From: CAZNMF01 sp035547155
GTDB taxonomy: Bacteria; Acidobacteriota; Vicinamibacteria; Vicinamibacterales; SCN-69-37
NCBI GenBank assembly: GCA_035547155.1
Contig: DASZVJ010000247.1
Coordinates: 1-21,852 of the forward strand
Length of the DNA: 21,852 bases
Reading direction: 5' to 3'
Notes under the pieces: model-generated
Told to the model about the DNA's origin: nothing
Database searches by the model: none
The model's input: only the letters and a program-made list of their open reading frames with translations
In this document: positions 14,333 through 20,765 of the stretch, in pieces
Numbering within the stretch: the stretch's first letter is position 1
Layout of the letters: the number at the start of each line of letters is the position of its first letter
Position numbers and translations under genes: made by a program

Positions 14333-15436
14333 ATGTTGAGAGCCGGAATCGTCGGGCTGCCGAACGTTGGTAAGTCCACTCTGTTCAACGCCGTCACGCG
14401 GACCCGCAAGGCCGAAGCGGCCAACTATCCCTTCTGCACCATCGACCCCAACGTCGGCATCGTCACCGTGCCGGATGTGCGGCTGCGTGAGCTCCAGAAG
14501 ATCGCGAAGACGAACGTCGTCATTCCCGCGGCCGTCGAGTTCGTCGACATCGCCGGCCTCGTCAAAGGCGCGAGCCAGGGCGAGGGCCTCGGCAACAAGT
14601 TCCTGACGCACATCCGCGAGGTCGACGCGATCGTCCAGGTCGTGCGCTGCTTCGAGGACGCGGACGTGCACCACGTGTCGGGCACCGTCGATCCCGTGCG
14701 GGACATCGAGGTCATCAACACAGAGCTGATTCTCTCGGACCTCGACTCGGTTAAGAAGCGCCGCGAGAAGCTGCAGAAGGACATCAAGCGCGGCGACAAA
14801 GCGGCGATCGCAGAAGAAGCGGTGCTCGGCAAGATCGAGCCCGTGCTCGACACGGGCAAGCCCGCGCTCATGGTCGCGCTCACGCCGGAGGAACGCGAGC
14901 TGTCACGGCCGCTGTTCCTGCTCAGCGACAAGCCGACGATCTTCGCGTGCAACGTGAAGGAGTCGGACCTCGCGACGGCGGACGGCAATCCGTATGTGAT
15001 CAAGGTCCGCGAGTACGTCAAGACGCATCTCGCCTGCGAGGCCGTCGTGATCAGCGCGCAGATCGAAAGCGATCTGATCGATCTCGATGAGGACGAAGCC
15101 GCCGCGTTTCTGAAGGAGCTCGGCGTCGCCGAAAGCGGCGTCGGCGCGCTGATTCGCGCGACGTATCACCTGCTCGGCCTGCGGACGTACTTCACCGCCG
15201 GCGAAAAAGAAGTGCGCGCGTGGACGATTCACGCCGGCGACACCGCGCCGCAGGCTGCGGGCGTCATCCACTCCGACTTCGAGCGCGGGTTCATCAAAGC
15301 GGAGACGGTGGCCTACGACGACCTCATCGCGTGCGGCTCAATCGCCGCCGCGCGCGACAAGGGCCTGTACCGCATGGAGGGCAAAGACTACGTCGTCGCT
15401 GACGGCGACGTGCTGGTGTTCAAGTTCAATGTTTAG
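14333..15436 (+). CDS. ychF: Ribosome-binding ATPase YchF (Obg-like P-loop NTPase)
   Basis: 367 residues, the usual YchF length (about 363). P-loop GLPNVGKS at 8-15, then NYPFCTIDPNVGIV, which is the switch region of YchF (usually NYPFCTI-PN). DIAGLVKGASQGEGLGNKFL is the G3 region with DxAG, and FACNVKESD contains the NxxE that replaces NKxD and makes the protein favour ATP over GTP. A helical insertion (about 125-200) and a C-terminal TGS domain (about 280-367, GLRTYFTAGEKEVRAW, AWTIHAGDTAPQAAG) complete the family order. YchF binds the 70S ribosome and has roles in stress and translation. TGGAG lies a few bases before ATG 14333. The gene is a single unit followed by a hairpin. Confidence 0.97.
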   Translation: MLRAGIVGLPNVGKSTLFNAVTRTRKAEAANYPFCTIDPNVGIVTVPDVRLRELQKIAKTNVVIPAAVEFVDIAGLVKGASQGEGLGNKFLTHIREVDAIVQVVRCFEDADVHHVSGTVDPVRDIEVINTELILSDLDSVKKRREKLQKDIKRGDKAAIAEEAVLGKIEPVLDTGKPALMVALTPEERELSRPLFLLSDKPTIFACNVKESDLATADGNPYVIKVREYVKTHLACEAVVISAQIESDLIDLDEDEAAAFLKELGVAESGVGALIRATYHLLGLRTYFTAGEKEVRAWTIHAGDTAPQAAGVIHSDFERGFIKAETVAYDDLIACGSIAAARDKGLYRMEGKDYVVADGDVLVFKFNV

Positions 15437-15442
15437 AAAGAT

Positions 15443-15545
15443 GGGTTCCGGGTTCTAGGTTCTAGGGTTCCGGGTTCGGATTCCCAAGTTCGGGGGTTCG
15501 GGGTTCTCCGCAGAACCCTCGGAACCCAGAACCTCAGAACCCGAC
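15443..15545. repeat. GGGTTCT-type heptamer array with central hairpin (left of the S23 gene)
   Basis: Seven in-register 7-bp units at 15443-15491 (GGGTTCC, GGGTTCT, AGGTTCT, AGGGTTC, CGGGTTC, GGATTCC, CAAGTTC) are followed by 8-bp variants, a perfect stem GGGTTCT / AGAACCC (15501-15507 and 15512-15518, loop CCGC), and then the complementary motif AGAACCC several times up to 15542. The region can fold into a long imperfect hairpin and may end both convergent transcripts (ychF and the S23 gene). Confidence 0.8.
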
Positions 15546-15920
15546 TCAACTCGGAAGCTTGGCAGTCCTCAGATATCGAATGAGCTTCGCGGACGCCGCT
15601 CGCGATCGGCGTGCGAGGCTGGCCATCGACGCCTGTTCGTCCGTCGACACCAGACCAAGGCTGACCGCCGTATCGAGATGGTCGAGCACCTCGCTGAGCG
15701 ACCCGTTGCTGATGTTCAGGAATCGCGCGAACTCTTTCGGATTGAAGCGCGAGAAACCTTCCGCAATGTTGCTGCACGCGGACGCTGCCGAGCGTTGCAG
15801 TTGGCTCCTGAGCCACGGATGCGACGCAAAAGACGAGCGCATCGTCGCCTGAACGACACGCTGCCTGAGCTGGTCCGCGAGGATCCAGCAATGCAACTCC
15901 CGTGAATCCCGAACGCCCAC
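15546..15920 (-). CDS. Four-helix-bundle protein (23S rRNA intervening-sequence / S23 family)
   Basis: With GTG 15920 as start this is 124 residues, the usual length of the family. Markers in order: RDSRELHCWILADQL (family start usually FRELKVWQLA), SQLQRSAASACSNIAEGFSR (39-58, matching QIRRSAASVPANIAEG), FNPKEFARFLNISNGSLSEVLDHL (59-82), and a C-terminal helix KLIRYLRT. The frame is open back to TTG 16013, but the extra 31 residues do not resemble the family. Members occur inside 23S rRNA intervening sequences, as stand-alone genes, and as the Avd accessory protein of diversity-generating retroelements; they form ring-shaped pentamers that bind nucleic acid. There is no rRNA or reverse transcriptase here. 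The gene is bracketed by AGAACCC/GGGTTCT arrays on both sides, which is unusual and hints that gene and repeats belong together. Confidence 0.8.
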   Translation of the reverse strand: MGVRDSRELHCWILADQLRQRVVQATMRSSFASHPWLRSQLQRSAASACSNIAEGFSRFNPKEFARFLNISNGSLSEVLDHLDTAVSLGLVSTDEQASMASLARRSRAASAKLIRYLRTAKLPS

Positions 15921-16030
15921 GCGTCCAGACAGTTCGCGGTCTATGCCAGGCGCCGCACGACGAAACGCGAGAGAACAGTCGCGGGACGAGTCAGACGATT
16001 GCAGAAACTGCAATCAGTTCATGAAATCCT

Positions 16031-16104
16031 CAGAACCCAGAACCTTCGGAACCCCAGAACCCGAACCCCAGAACCCCGGAACTTCAGAACCCTAGAACCC
16101 AACT
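16031..16104. repeat. AGAACCC-type heptamer array (right of the S23 gene)
   Basis: Mixed 7- and 8-bp units, CAGAACC, CAGAACC, TTCGGAAC, CCCAGAAC, CCGAACC, CCAGAAC, CCCGGAAC, TTCAGAAC, CCTAGAAC. It carries the same motif as 15512-15542 in the same orientation and the inverse of 15443-15507. It ends at the stop codon of the ThuA gene. Confidence 0.8.
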
Positions 16105-17034
16105 CTATCGAGCTCCCTTCTGATCCAGATTCTGATCGAGATCCGCTTCCGTGATCTGATCGACAACTCCGCCCGCAGGCACATCGATCTTCGTGATCCA
16201 CAACAGCGCATTGAGGACGATGCGGCGCTGATCGACGTTGCCCCAGTGGCGATGCGTGTGGCCGCCGGTGAAGCCGAAGCTGCGGCCGCCGTTCGATCGC
16301 TCGTACGCCCACATCATTGTCTCTGCCTTGCCGCTATCTGCCTGGACGTGTGGATACGGACCCTTCGGGCTGACGTACGGGCCGTTCCGCACATCGTCGC
16401 TCGGCGTCGCGACGAGGAGCGGCGTCAGCTTCGCTTTCGCGGCGGCATCCGGCGTCCACTTCAAGCTGAAGTACCACTCGTCGCGCGTCGAGAATGGATG
16501 CACGCCCCGCGTGATCGGATGCGTCGGGAACTTCTCGTATTGCGGCGACCAGATCGGGTTCACCGAGTAGCGATCCTCGTAGTAGCCGCCCGTCCATCGC
16601 AGCATCGCCTCGCTCGGCGCGCCGACCGGAAACTCGACCGCGTAGTGCATGAAACCGAGGCCGACGCCCTTCGCGGCGAGACGATCGATCACGGCGATGC
16701 GATTGCCTTGTATCGCCGGATGTCCACCGCCGCCGTCGGCGTAGATCACAATCGCATCCGCCTTCTCCAATTGCGCATCGTCATCGACGGCCTTTCCGTC
16801 GACTGTCTTCGTCGGCCAGCCGTTCGTGATGACCTGCACTGTCAATCCCGACACGCCCGCGAGCGCTTTCTGCAGCAGCAAGCTGCCGGCGCGGAACTCG
16901 TGCTCGCCGGGACCGTGACTCGGACGGCCGGCGATCAGAATGAGCGTCTTGTTGGCGCGCGTGGCGTTCGCGATGCACGGCACGGCCGCCGCGGCAATCG
17001 CGAGCAGCAGGACGAAGCGACGCATGATCGTCAT
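16105..17034 (-). CDS. Secreted ThuA-like domain protein
   Basis: 309 residues. Signal peptide (MTIMRRFVLLLAIAAAAVPCIANA) then a ThuA-like glutamine-amidotransferase-like fold: LILIAGRPSHGPGEHEF near the start, DAIVIYADGGGGHP, GLGFMHYAVE (in place of the nucleophile-elbow region), HPITRGVHPF, and GGHTHRHWGN near the end. ThuA was named from trehalose uptake in rhizobia; most members in Acidobacteria and Planctomycetes are exported proteins of unknown activity linked to sugar metabolism. The Gfo/Idh/MocA gene next door, divergent by 91 bp, supports a carbohydrate role, since the two families are often neighbours. ATG 17034 is used because AGGTG lies 5 nt upstream; ATG 17025 is a possible inner start. 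The frame continues upstream to 17277 but that part lacks a signal peptide and overlaps the divergent gene. Confidence 0.87.
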   Translation of the reverse strand: MTIMRRFVLLLAIAAAAVPCIANATRANKTLILIAGRPSHGPGEHEFRAGSLLLQKALAGVSGLTVQVITNGWPTKTVDGKAVDDDAQLEKADAIVIYADGGGGHPAIQGNRIAVIDRLAAKGVGLGFMHYAVEFPVGAPSEAMLRWTGGYYEDRYSVNPIWSPQYEKFPTHPITRGVHPFSTRDEWYFSLKWTPDAAAKAKLTPLLVATPSDDVRNGPYVSPKGPYPHVQADSGKAETMMWAYERSNGGRSFGFTGGHTHRHWGNVDQRRIVLNALLWITKIDVPAGGVVDQITEADLDQNLDQKGAR

Positions 17035-17125
17035 AAACACACCTGCATACGGCTCGTCCCACGAGCCGATCTGGAATTGGGAGCGATGAGGACATGCTAG
17101 CGCAACTCCGCTACGATGAGTCCGC

Positions 17126-18109
17126 ATGCGGACCATTCGATGGGGTGTGATCGGGACGGGCAAGATCGGGCTGACGAAGACGATTCCCGCGATGCAGCGC
17201 GGGAAGCACTGTTCGATTGACGCGATTGCCTCGCGCGATCTCGAGAAGGCCCGCGCGGCGGCGGGACCGATCGGCATTCCGAAGGCGTACGGCAGCTACG
17301 AGGCGCTGCTTGCCGATCCGGACATCGATGCCGTGTACATCGCGCTGCCGAACCATCTGCACGTGCCGTGGTCGATCAAAGCCATCGAGGCGGGCAAGCA
17401 TGTGCTCTGCGAGAAACCGATCGGACTCGATGCGGCCGAAGCCGAGCAGCTCGCAGCCGCCGCCGCAGCGCATCCGCATCTCAAGGTGATGGAGGCGTTC
17501 ATGTACCGCCAGCATCCGCAGTGGCAACGCGCGGCCGAGCTCGTACGAACGGGCGCGATTGGCGAGTTGCGCGCGATTCAATCCGCGTTCGCGTATCACA
17601 ACGTCGATCCGCAGAATATCCGCAACCAGCGCGACATCGGCGGTGGCGGCCTGATGGACATCGGCTGCTACAACGTCTCGCTCTCGCGCTTCATCTTCGA
17701 CGCCGAGCCGTCGCGCGTGCTCGGCGTCGCGACGTTCGATCCCGCCTTTCACACGGACACGCTGACGTCGGGCATCCTCGACTTCGATGGCCGGCACTCC
17801 GTGTTCACGTGCAGCACGCAGATCGCGGGGTATCAGCGCGTCCATCTGCTCGGCACCGAAGGCCGCGTCGAGCTCGAGATTCCGTTCAACGCGCCGCCCG
17901 ACGCTTCGCATTGGCTCTGGCACCAGCGCGGGCCCGACACGACCGTCATCGACGTCGGGCATCACGATCAGTATCGAATCCAGGGCGACCTCTTCTCGCT
18001 CGCCATCCTCGACGACACGCCGGTCCCCACGCCGCTCGACGATGCGGTCGCGAACATGCGGGTGATCGATCGCGTGTTCAAGAGCGCAGACGCGCGAGAA
18101 TGGACATGA
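17126..18109 (+). CDS. Gfo/Idh/MocA family NAD(P)-dependent oxidoreductase
   Basis: 327 residues, cytoplasmic (no signal peptide). Rossmann fold at the N-terminus with GTGKIG (10-15), then ASRDLEKA, DAVYIALPNHLHVPWSIKAIEAGKHVLCEKP with the catalytic EKP at 96-98. The C-terminal alpha/beta domain has EAFMYRQHPQW (123-133), and GGGGLMDIGCYNVSLSRFIF (172-191) carrying the family's D-x-G-x-Y/H pattern. EAFMYRxHPQ is typical of the D-xylose / trans-dihydrodiol dehydrogenase branch, so a sugar or sugar acid substrate is likely but cannot be fixed. It is divergent from the ThuA-like gene. The stop TGA (18107-18109) overlaps an ATG in an ATGA arrangement, but that ATG is not in frame with the next gene. 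Confidence 0.92.
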   Translation: MRTIRWGVIGTGKIGLTKTIPAMQRGKHCSIDAIASRDLEKARAAAGPIGIPKAYGSYEALLADPDIDAVYIALPNHLHVPWSIKAIEAGKHVLCEKPIGLDAAEAEQLAAAAAAHPHLKVMEAFMYRQHPQWQRAAELVRTGAIGELRAIQSAFAYHNVDPQNIRNQRDIGGGGLMDIGCYNVSLSRFIFDAEPSRVLGVATFDPAFHTDTLTSGILDFDGRHSVFTCSTQIAGYQRVHLLGTEGRVELEIPFNAPPDASHWLWHQRGPDTTVIDVGHHDQYRIQGDLFSLAILDDTPVPTPLDDAVANMRVIDRVFKSADAREWT

Positions 18110-18160
18110 GAAGAAGTTCGAGAAGAAGTTCGAAGTGAGAAGTTCGAAGTTCGAAATTTG
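18109..18160 (+). repeat. TTCG-containing repeat: 2 x 12 bp plus TTCGAAG-type heptamers, containing a start codon
   Basis: AGAAGAAGTTCG occurs twice in tandem (18109-18120, 18121-18132), then four 7-bp units AAGTGAG, AAGTTCG, AAGTTCG, AAATTTG (18133-18160). The third GTG base triple, 18135-18137, is the likely start of the next gene. Same family as 3682-3709 and 8703-8723. Confidence 0.8.
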
Positions 18161-18980
18161 CCTCGCTGCCTTCGCCCTCGCGCTGGCGACGGCCGTGCTC
18201 GCGGCACGCGAGCTGAAACCGGCCACGCTCGCGGCGTACGACCGGTACGTCTCGCTGACGGAGCAACGGATCGCGCAAGAGAACGACGGGACGCGGCCGT
18301 TTCTCTGGATCGATCAACAGCCCGCCTCCGCGCGCGAGGCGTTGATGACCCGCCTCCGCAACGGCGAGGTCCTCGTCGAACGCGCGGAAACGCGTGATCA
18401 AGGCCAGCCGATTTCCGTCAACGGCGGGCTCATCCACCATTGGGTCGGCACGGTGCTGTTGCCGAACGTGCCGGTCGATCGCGCCGTCGCGTTCGTGCAG
18501 GACTACGACCGCTACCAGCAGCTCTTCGATCCGATCATGCCGCGCGTGCGTGTGCTCGAGCACGACGGCGATCGGTACGTCGTGGCCATGCGCACGGCGT
18601 TCACGAAGGTCGTCACCGTCGTGATGGATGGCGATTACGTCATCACGTATCACCGGCTCGGCCCGTCGCGCGTGTGGACGACCACGATCGCGACGAACCT
18701 GTTTCAGGTCCACGACGCGGGCACGCCCAACGAACGCCGCGAGCCAGGAGACGCCGCGTCCGGCTTTCTCTGGCGATATTCGATGTACTGCAAGTTCGAG
18801 CAGCGCGCGGACGGCAGCCTCGATCAGTGCGAAGCGGTGACGCTCACACGCGACGTGCCCTTCGCCATCGCCTGGCTCGTCCGGCCATTCATCACCGGCA
18901 TTCCGCGCGACGAGATGACGTTCACGCTCGGCCGCGTCCGCACGGCGCTGATGCGTCAGGCCGGCACCGGACCGGCGTGA
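18135..18980 (+). CDS. Secreted SRPBCC/START-like protein of unknown function
   Basis: 281 residues from GTG 18135. The first residues (MRSSKFEI) come from the heptamer array and form the basic n-region of a signal peptide whose core is CLAAFALALATAVLA. No later start keeps a signal peptide: the next in-frame GTG, 18195, would remove it. The mature part has IHHWVGTVLLPNVPVDRAVAFVQDYDRYQQLFDPIMPRVRVLEHDG, which resembles the ligand-cavity start of SRPBCC/START-type proteins, then YVVAMRTAFTKVVTVVMDGDYVI and a basic C-terminal tail after PRDEMTFTLGRVRTALMR. I am fairly sure of the fold type but not of a named family. It overlaps the region after the oxidoreductase stop by no bases (26 nt gap) and is likely in the same operon with the next gene. 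The start is the weak point. Confidence 0.7.
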   Translation: MRSSKFEICLAAFALALATAVLAARELKPATLAAYDRYVSLTEQRIAQENDGTRPFLWIDQQPASAREALMTRLRNGEVLVERAETRDQGQPISVNGGLIHHWVGTVLLPNVPVDRAVAFVQDYDRYQQLFDPIMPRVRVLEHDGDRYVVAMRTAFTKVVTVVMDGDYVITYHRLGPSRVWTTTIATNLFQVHDAGTPNERREPGDAASGFLWRYSMYCKFEQRADGSLDQCEAVTLTRDVPFAIAWLVRPFITGIPRDEMTFTLGRVRTALMRQAGTGPA

Positions 18981-19021
18981 CGTACAATCGCCTCATTCCC
19001 CGGCTTCATTCAGGAGGTCCT

Positions 19022-19795
19022 GTGAAATTCCACGTCATCATGCTGGCGGCTGCTGCGGTCATGGCCGCTGCGCCGCGCGTCGACGCCGCGCAAGGCATTC
19101 AGCTCACGCAGAAACTGACCAACGGCACGAACACGCAGACGCTCCAGATTGAGCTCGACAACTCGCACATGCGAACCGAGCTCGTCAATCCCGCGACCGG
19201 CACGAAGCAGATCGTGATCTTCGACGGCGCGAAGCAAGTGCTGTACATCATCAACAGCGAGCGCAAGACGTACACCGAGATGACGCGCGCCGACGTCGAT
19301 CGCATGGCCACACAGCTCCAGAGCATGCGAGGGATGATGGCGAACATGCCCCCGGCGCAGCGTGCACAGATGGAGGCGCGGATGGGCGGCGCGGGCGCAC
19401 CAGTCAAACCGGAATACAAGCGCGCCGGCACCGATCACGTCGGGCGCTGGACGTGCGACAAGTACGAGGGCTACGTCAAAGGCACGAAGACGACGGAGCT
19501 GTGCACCGTGCCGCCGACGTCACTCGGCTTCGCGATGGCCGATCTCGACGTGACGCGGCAGATGGCGGATTTCTACTCGAAGATGGCGCCGCAGGGCGCG
19601 GATCAGGTCTCGAGCGTCGGCCGCCTCGAAGATCAGGGCTTCTCGGGCTTCCCCGTCAAACGCGTGATCACGACAGGACAGAGCCAGATCACAATGGAAG
19701 TCGTCGACGCCAGCCGTACGAACCTGCCCGACGACGCGTTCACGATTCCAGCCGGGTTCACGAAGCAGACGATGCCGATGATGGGCGGGAGATAG
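19022..19795 (+). CDS. Secreted DUF4412-like protein
   Basis: 257 residues from GTG 19022, which has a very good ribosome binding site (AGGAGG, about 6 nt before). Signal peptide MKFHVIMLAAAAVMAAAPRVDA, then the DUF4412-type pattern: a beta-rich start (IQLTQKLTNG, LQIELDNSHMRTEL), QIVIFDGAKQVLYIINSERKTYTEM, a Met/Ala/Gln-rich linker (residues about 100-125, MRGMMANMPPAQRAQMEARM), and a second part with a Cys pair (WTCDKYEGY and TELCTVPP). The end ITTGQSQITMEVVDASRTNLPDDAFTIPAGF is typical of the family. Function unknown; such proteins sit in the periplasm or outer membrane. It follows the SRPBCC-like gene by 41 nt and is probably co-transcribed. GTG is preferred to ATG 19040 because of the strong ribosome binding site. 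Confidence 0.83.
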   Translation: MKFHVIMLAAAAVMAAAPRVDAAQGIQLTQKLTNGTNTQTLQIELDNSHMRTELVNPATGTKQIVIFDGAKQVLYIINSERKTYTEMTRADVDRMATQLQSMRGMMANMPPAQRAQMEARMGGAGAPVKPEYKRAGTDHVGRWTCDKYEGYVKGTKTTELCTVPPTSLGFAMADLDVTRQMADFYSKMAPQGADQVSSVGRLEDQGFSGFPVKRVITTGQSQITMEVVDASRTNLPDDAFTIPAGFTKQTMPMMGGR

Positions 19796-19801
19796 CGGTG
19801 A

Positions 19802-19904
19802 CGGGAGGCCACGGGGGGCTGCCCCTACGGTTCGTAGTCCGTCGCCCGTAGTCCGTTGTCCGTCGCCGGCGCCTGTGTAGGGGCGGCCCTCCCGTGGCCC
19901 CCCG
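19802..19904. repeat. 27-28 bp imperfect inverted repeat with a heptamer array in the loop
   Basis: The left arm 19802-19828 and right arm 19877-19904 are near-perfect reverse complements (GTAGGGGC, GCCC, CCCGTGGCC blocks match, with two mismatches and one extra base). The 48-bp loop holds five in-register GTAGTCC-type units at 19834-19868 (GTAGTCC, GTCGCCC, GTAGTCC, GTTGTCC, GTCGCCG). The element fills the gap between two convergent genes, so it may stop transcription from both sides. Confidence 0.75.
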
Positions 19905-19907
19905 CGT

Positions 19908-20717
19908 TCAGATCTGCGAGTACTCCGCCGGCCGCAAGTACATGTTGGTGATGTTCGCGACGATGTCCGGGTCCGTGTACCCGGGCGTCGTCGAGAGCGT
20001 GCGCCACTCGGGATCGGCACCGAACGCGGCCCACTGCTTGTCGTGCGCCGCCATGTCCTCGTAGACGAGCATGTAGGTCAGGCTCGGCATCTCTGAACCG
20101 GCGAGCCTCTGGCCGAAGAACACCGGCGTCATGCCGGCGCGGCGGAAGATCGCGATCTCCGCGCGATTGAACATCTCGATCTTGGTGCGGCCGGCCTTCT
20201 CGCTGTGGCTCTCGTACGTGCGCAGCTCGAAGATGCGGCGGCGCTTGCCCGCATCGCCTCCGCCGAACGGCAGCGCCAGCGCCGGCATGCCATCGAACGC
20301 GCGCAGCAGCGAGACTTCGACGCGCACGAATGCCGGGCTCGTTGCCACGGCGTCAAGATACGCTGCACCGGCGCGCTGATGCTCCGCGTCCGCGGCGAGA
20401 CGCGACGGCAGCGTCGCGAAGCTGTCGATCGTCTTGTGGACGATGAGGACGGTCAGCATCGGGCTGCGCGGACCGATCATCACGTTGAACACGCCGACCG
20501 GCCCGGCGCCCGCGCGCTGAATCGCGGGAATCGCGGCCTGACGCCAGTAGTCCTCGATCACCTGCGTCTGTCCGCGGCGGAGCTGATAGTGGCGCAGCTC
20601 GTAGTACTCGGGCGACGGCGTCTGCGCCGTCGCGCCACCGGCCAGCGATTCCGCGGGCGACGCCATCAATCCTCCTGCCGCGATCGCGGCCGCCGACACG
20701 AACTCCCGTCGATCCAT
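19908..20717 (-). CDS. Tat-exported NIPSNAP family protein
   Basis: 269 residues. The N-terminus DRREFVSAAAIAAGG is a twin-arginine signal (usually S/T-RR-x-F). Two NIPSNAP units follow: first YYELRHYQLRRGQTQVIEDYWRQ with FNVMIGPRSPMLTVLIVH (about 37-140), second RRIFELRTYESHSEKAGRTKIEMF with GMTPVFFGQRL and SLTYMLVYEDMAAHDKQWAAF (about 160-258). These are dimeric alpha+beta barrel (ferredoxin-like) domains of unknown activity; secreted versions are common in Acidobacteria and Planctomycetes. Tat export implies that it folds, possibly with a cofactor, before leaving the cytoplasm. It is 48 nt from the end of the histidine kinase on the same strand. ATG 20717 gives the Tat motif at the very start. 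Confidence 0.9.
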   Translation of the reverse strand: MDRREFVSAAAIAAGGLMASPAESLAGGATAQTPSPEYYELRHYQLRRGQTQVIEDYWRQAAIPAIQRAGAGPVGVFNVMIGPRSPMLTVLIVHKTIDSFATLPSRLAADAEHQRAGAAYLDAVATSPAFVRVEVSLLRAFDGMPALALPFGGGDAGKRRRIFELRTYESHSEKAGRTKIEMFNRAEIAIFRRAGMTPVFFGQRLAGSEMPSLTYMLVYEDMAAHDKQWAAFGADPEWRTLSTTPGYTDPDIVANITNMYLRPAEYSQI

Positions 20718-20765
20718 CGGTGATGCCTTTCGAGTCAGACCGGCATTGTATCGACTTCCGTGCGC

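Noticed and set aside
14270..14674. N-terminal extension of pyruvate carboxylase to 14674
   Set aside because: It would overlap ychF by over 300 bp and adds residues unlike any biotin carboxylase; MQKLLALNRGE at 14269 is the family start.
15443..15545. Telomere-like repeat or replicon end
   Set aside because: TTCTAGGG looks telomere-like only by chance; the array is inside a normal gene order and units drift.
15546..15920. Diversity-generating retroelement (S23 protein as Avd)
   Set aside because: No reverse transcriptase, template repeat or variable repeat is present in the window.
15921..16013. TTG 16013 as start of the S23 protein
   Set aside because: The extra 31 residues do not match the family, while GTG 15920 gives the typical length and first helix. 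No ribosome binding site decides it.
18440..19021. Long + strand frame joining upstream of the DUF4412-like gene
   Set aside because: It lies in the wrong frame of the SRPBCC-like gene; GTG 19022 with AGGAGG and a signal peptide is clearly the true start.
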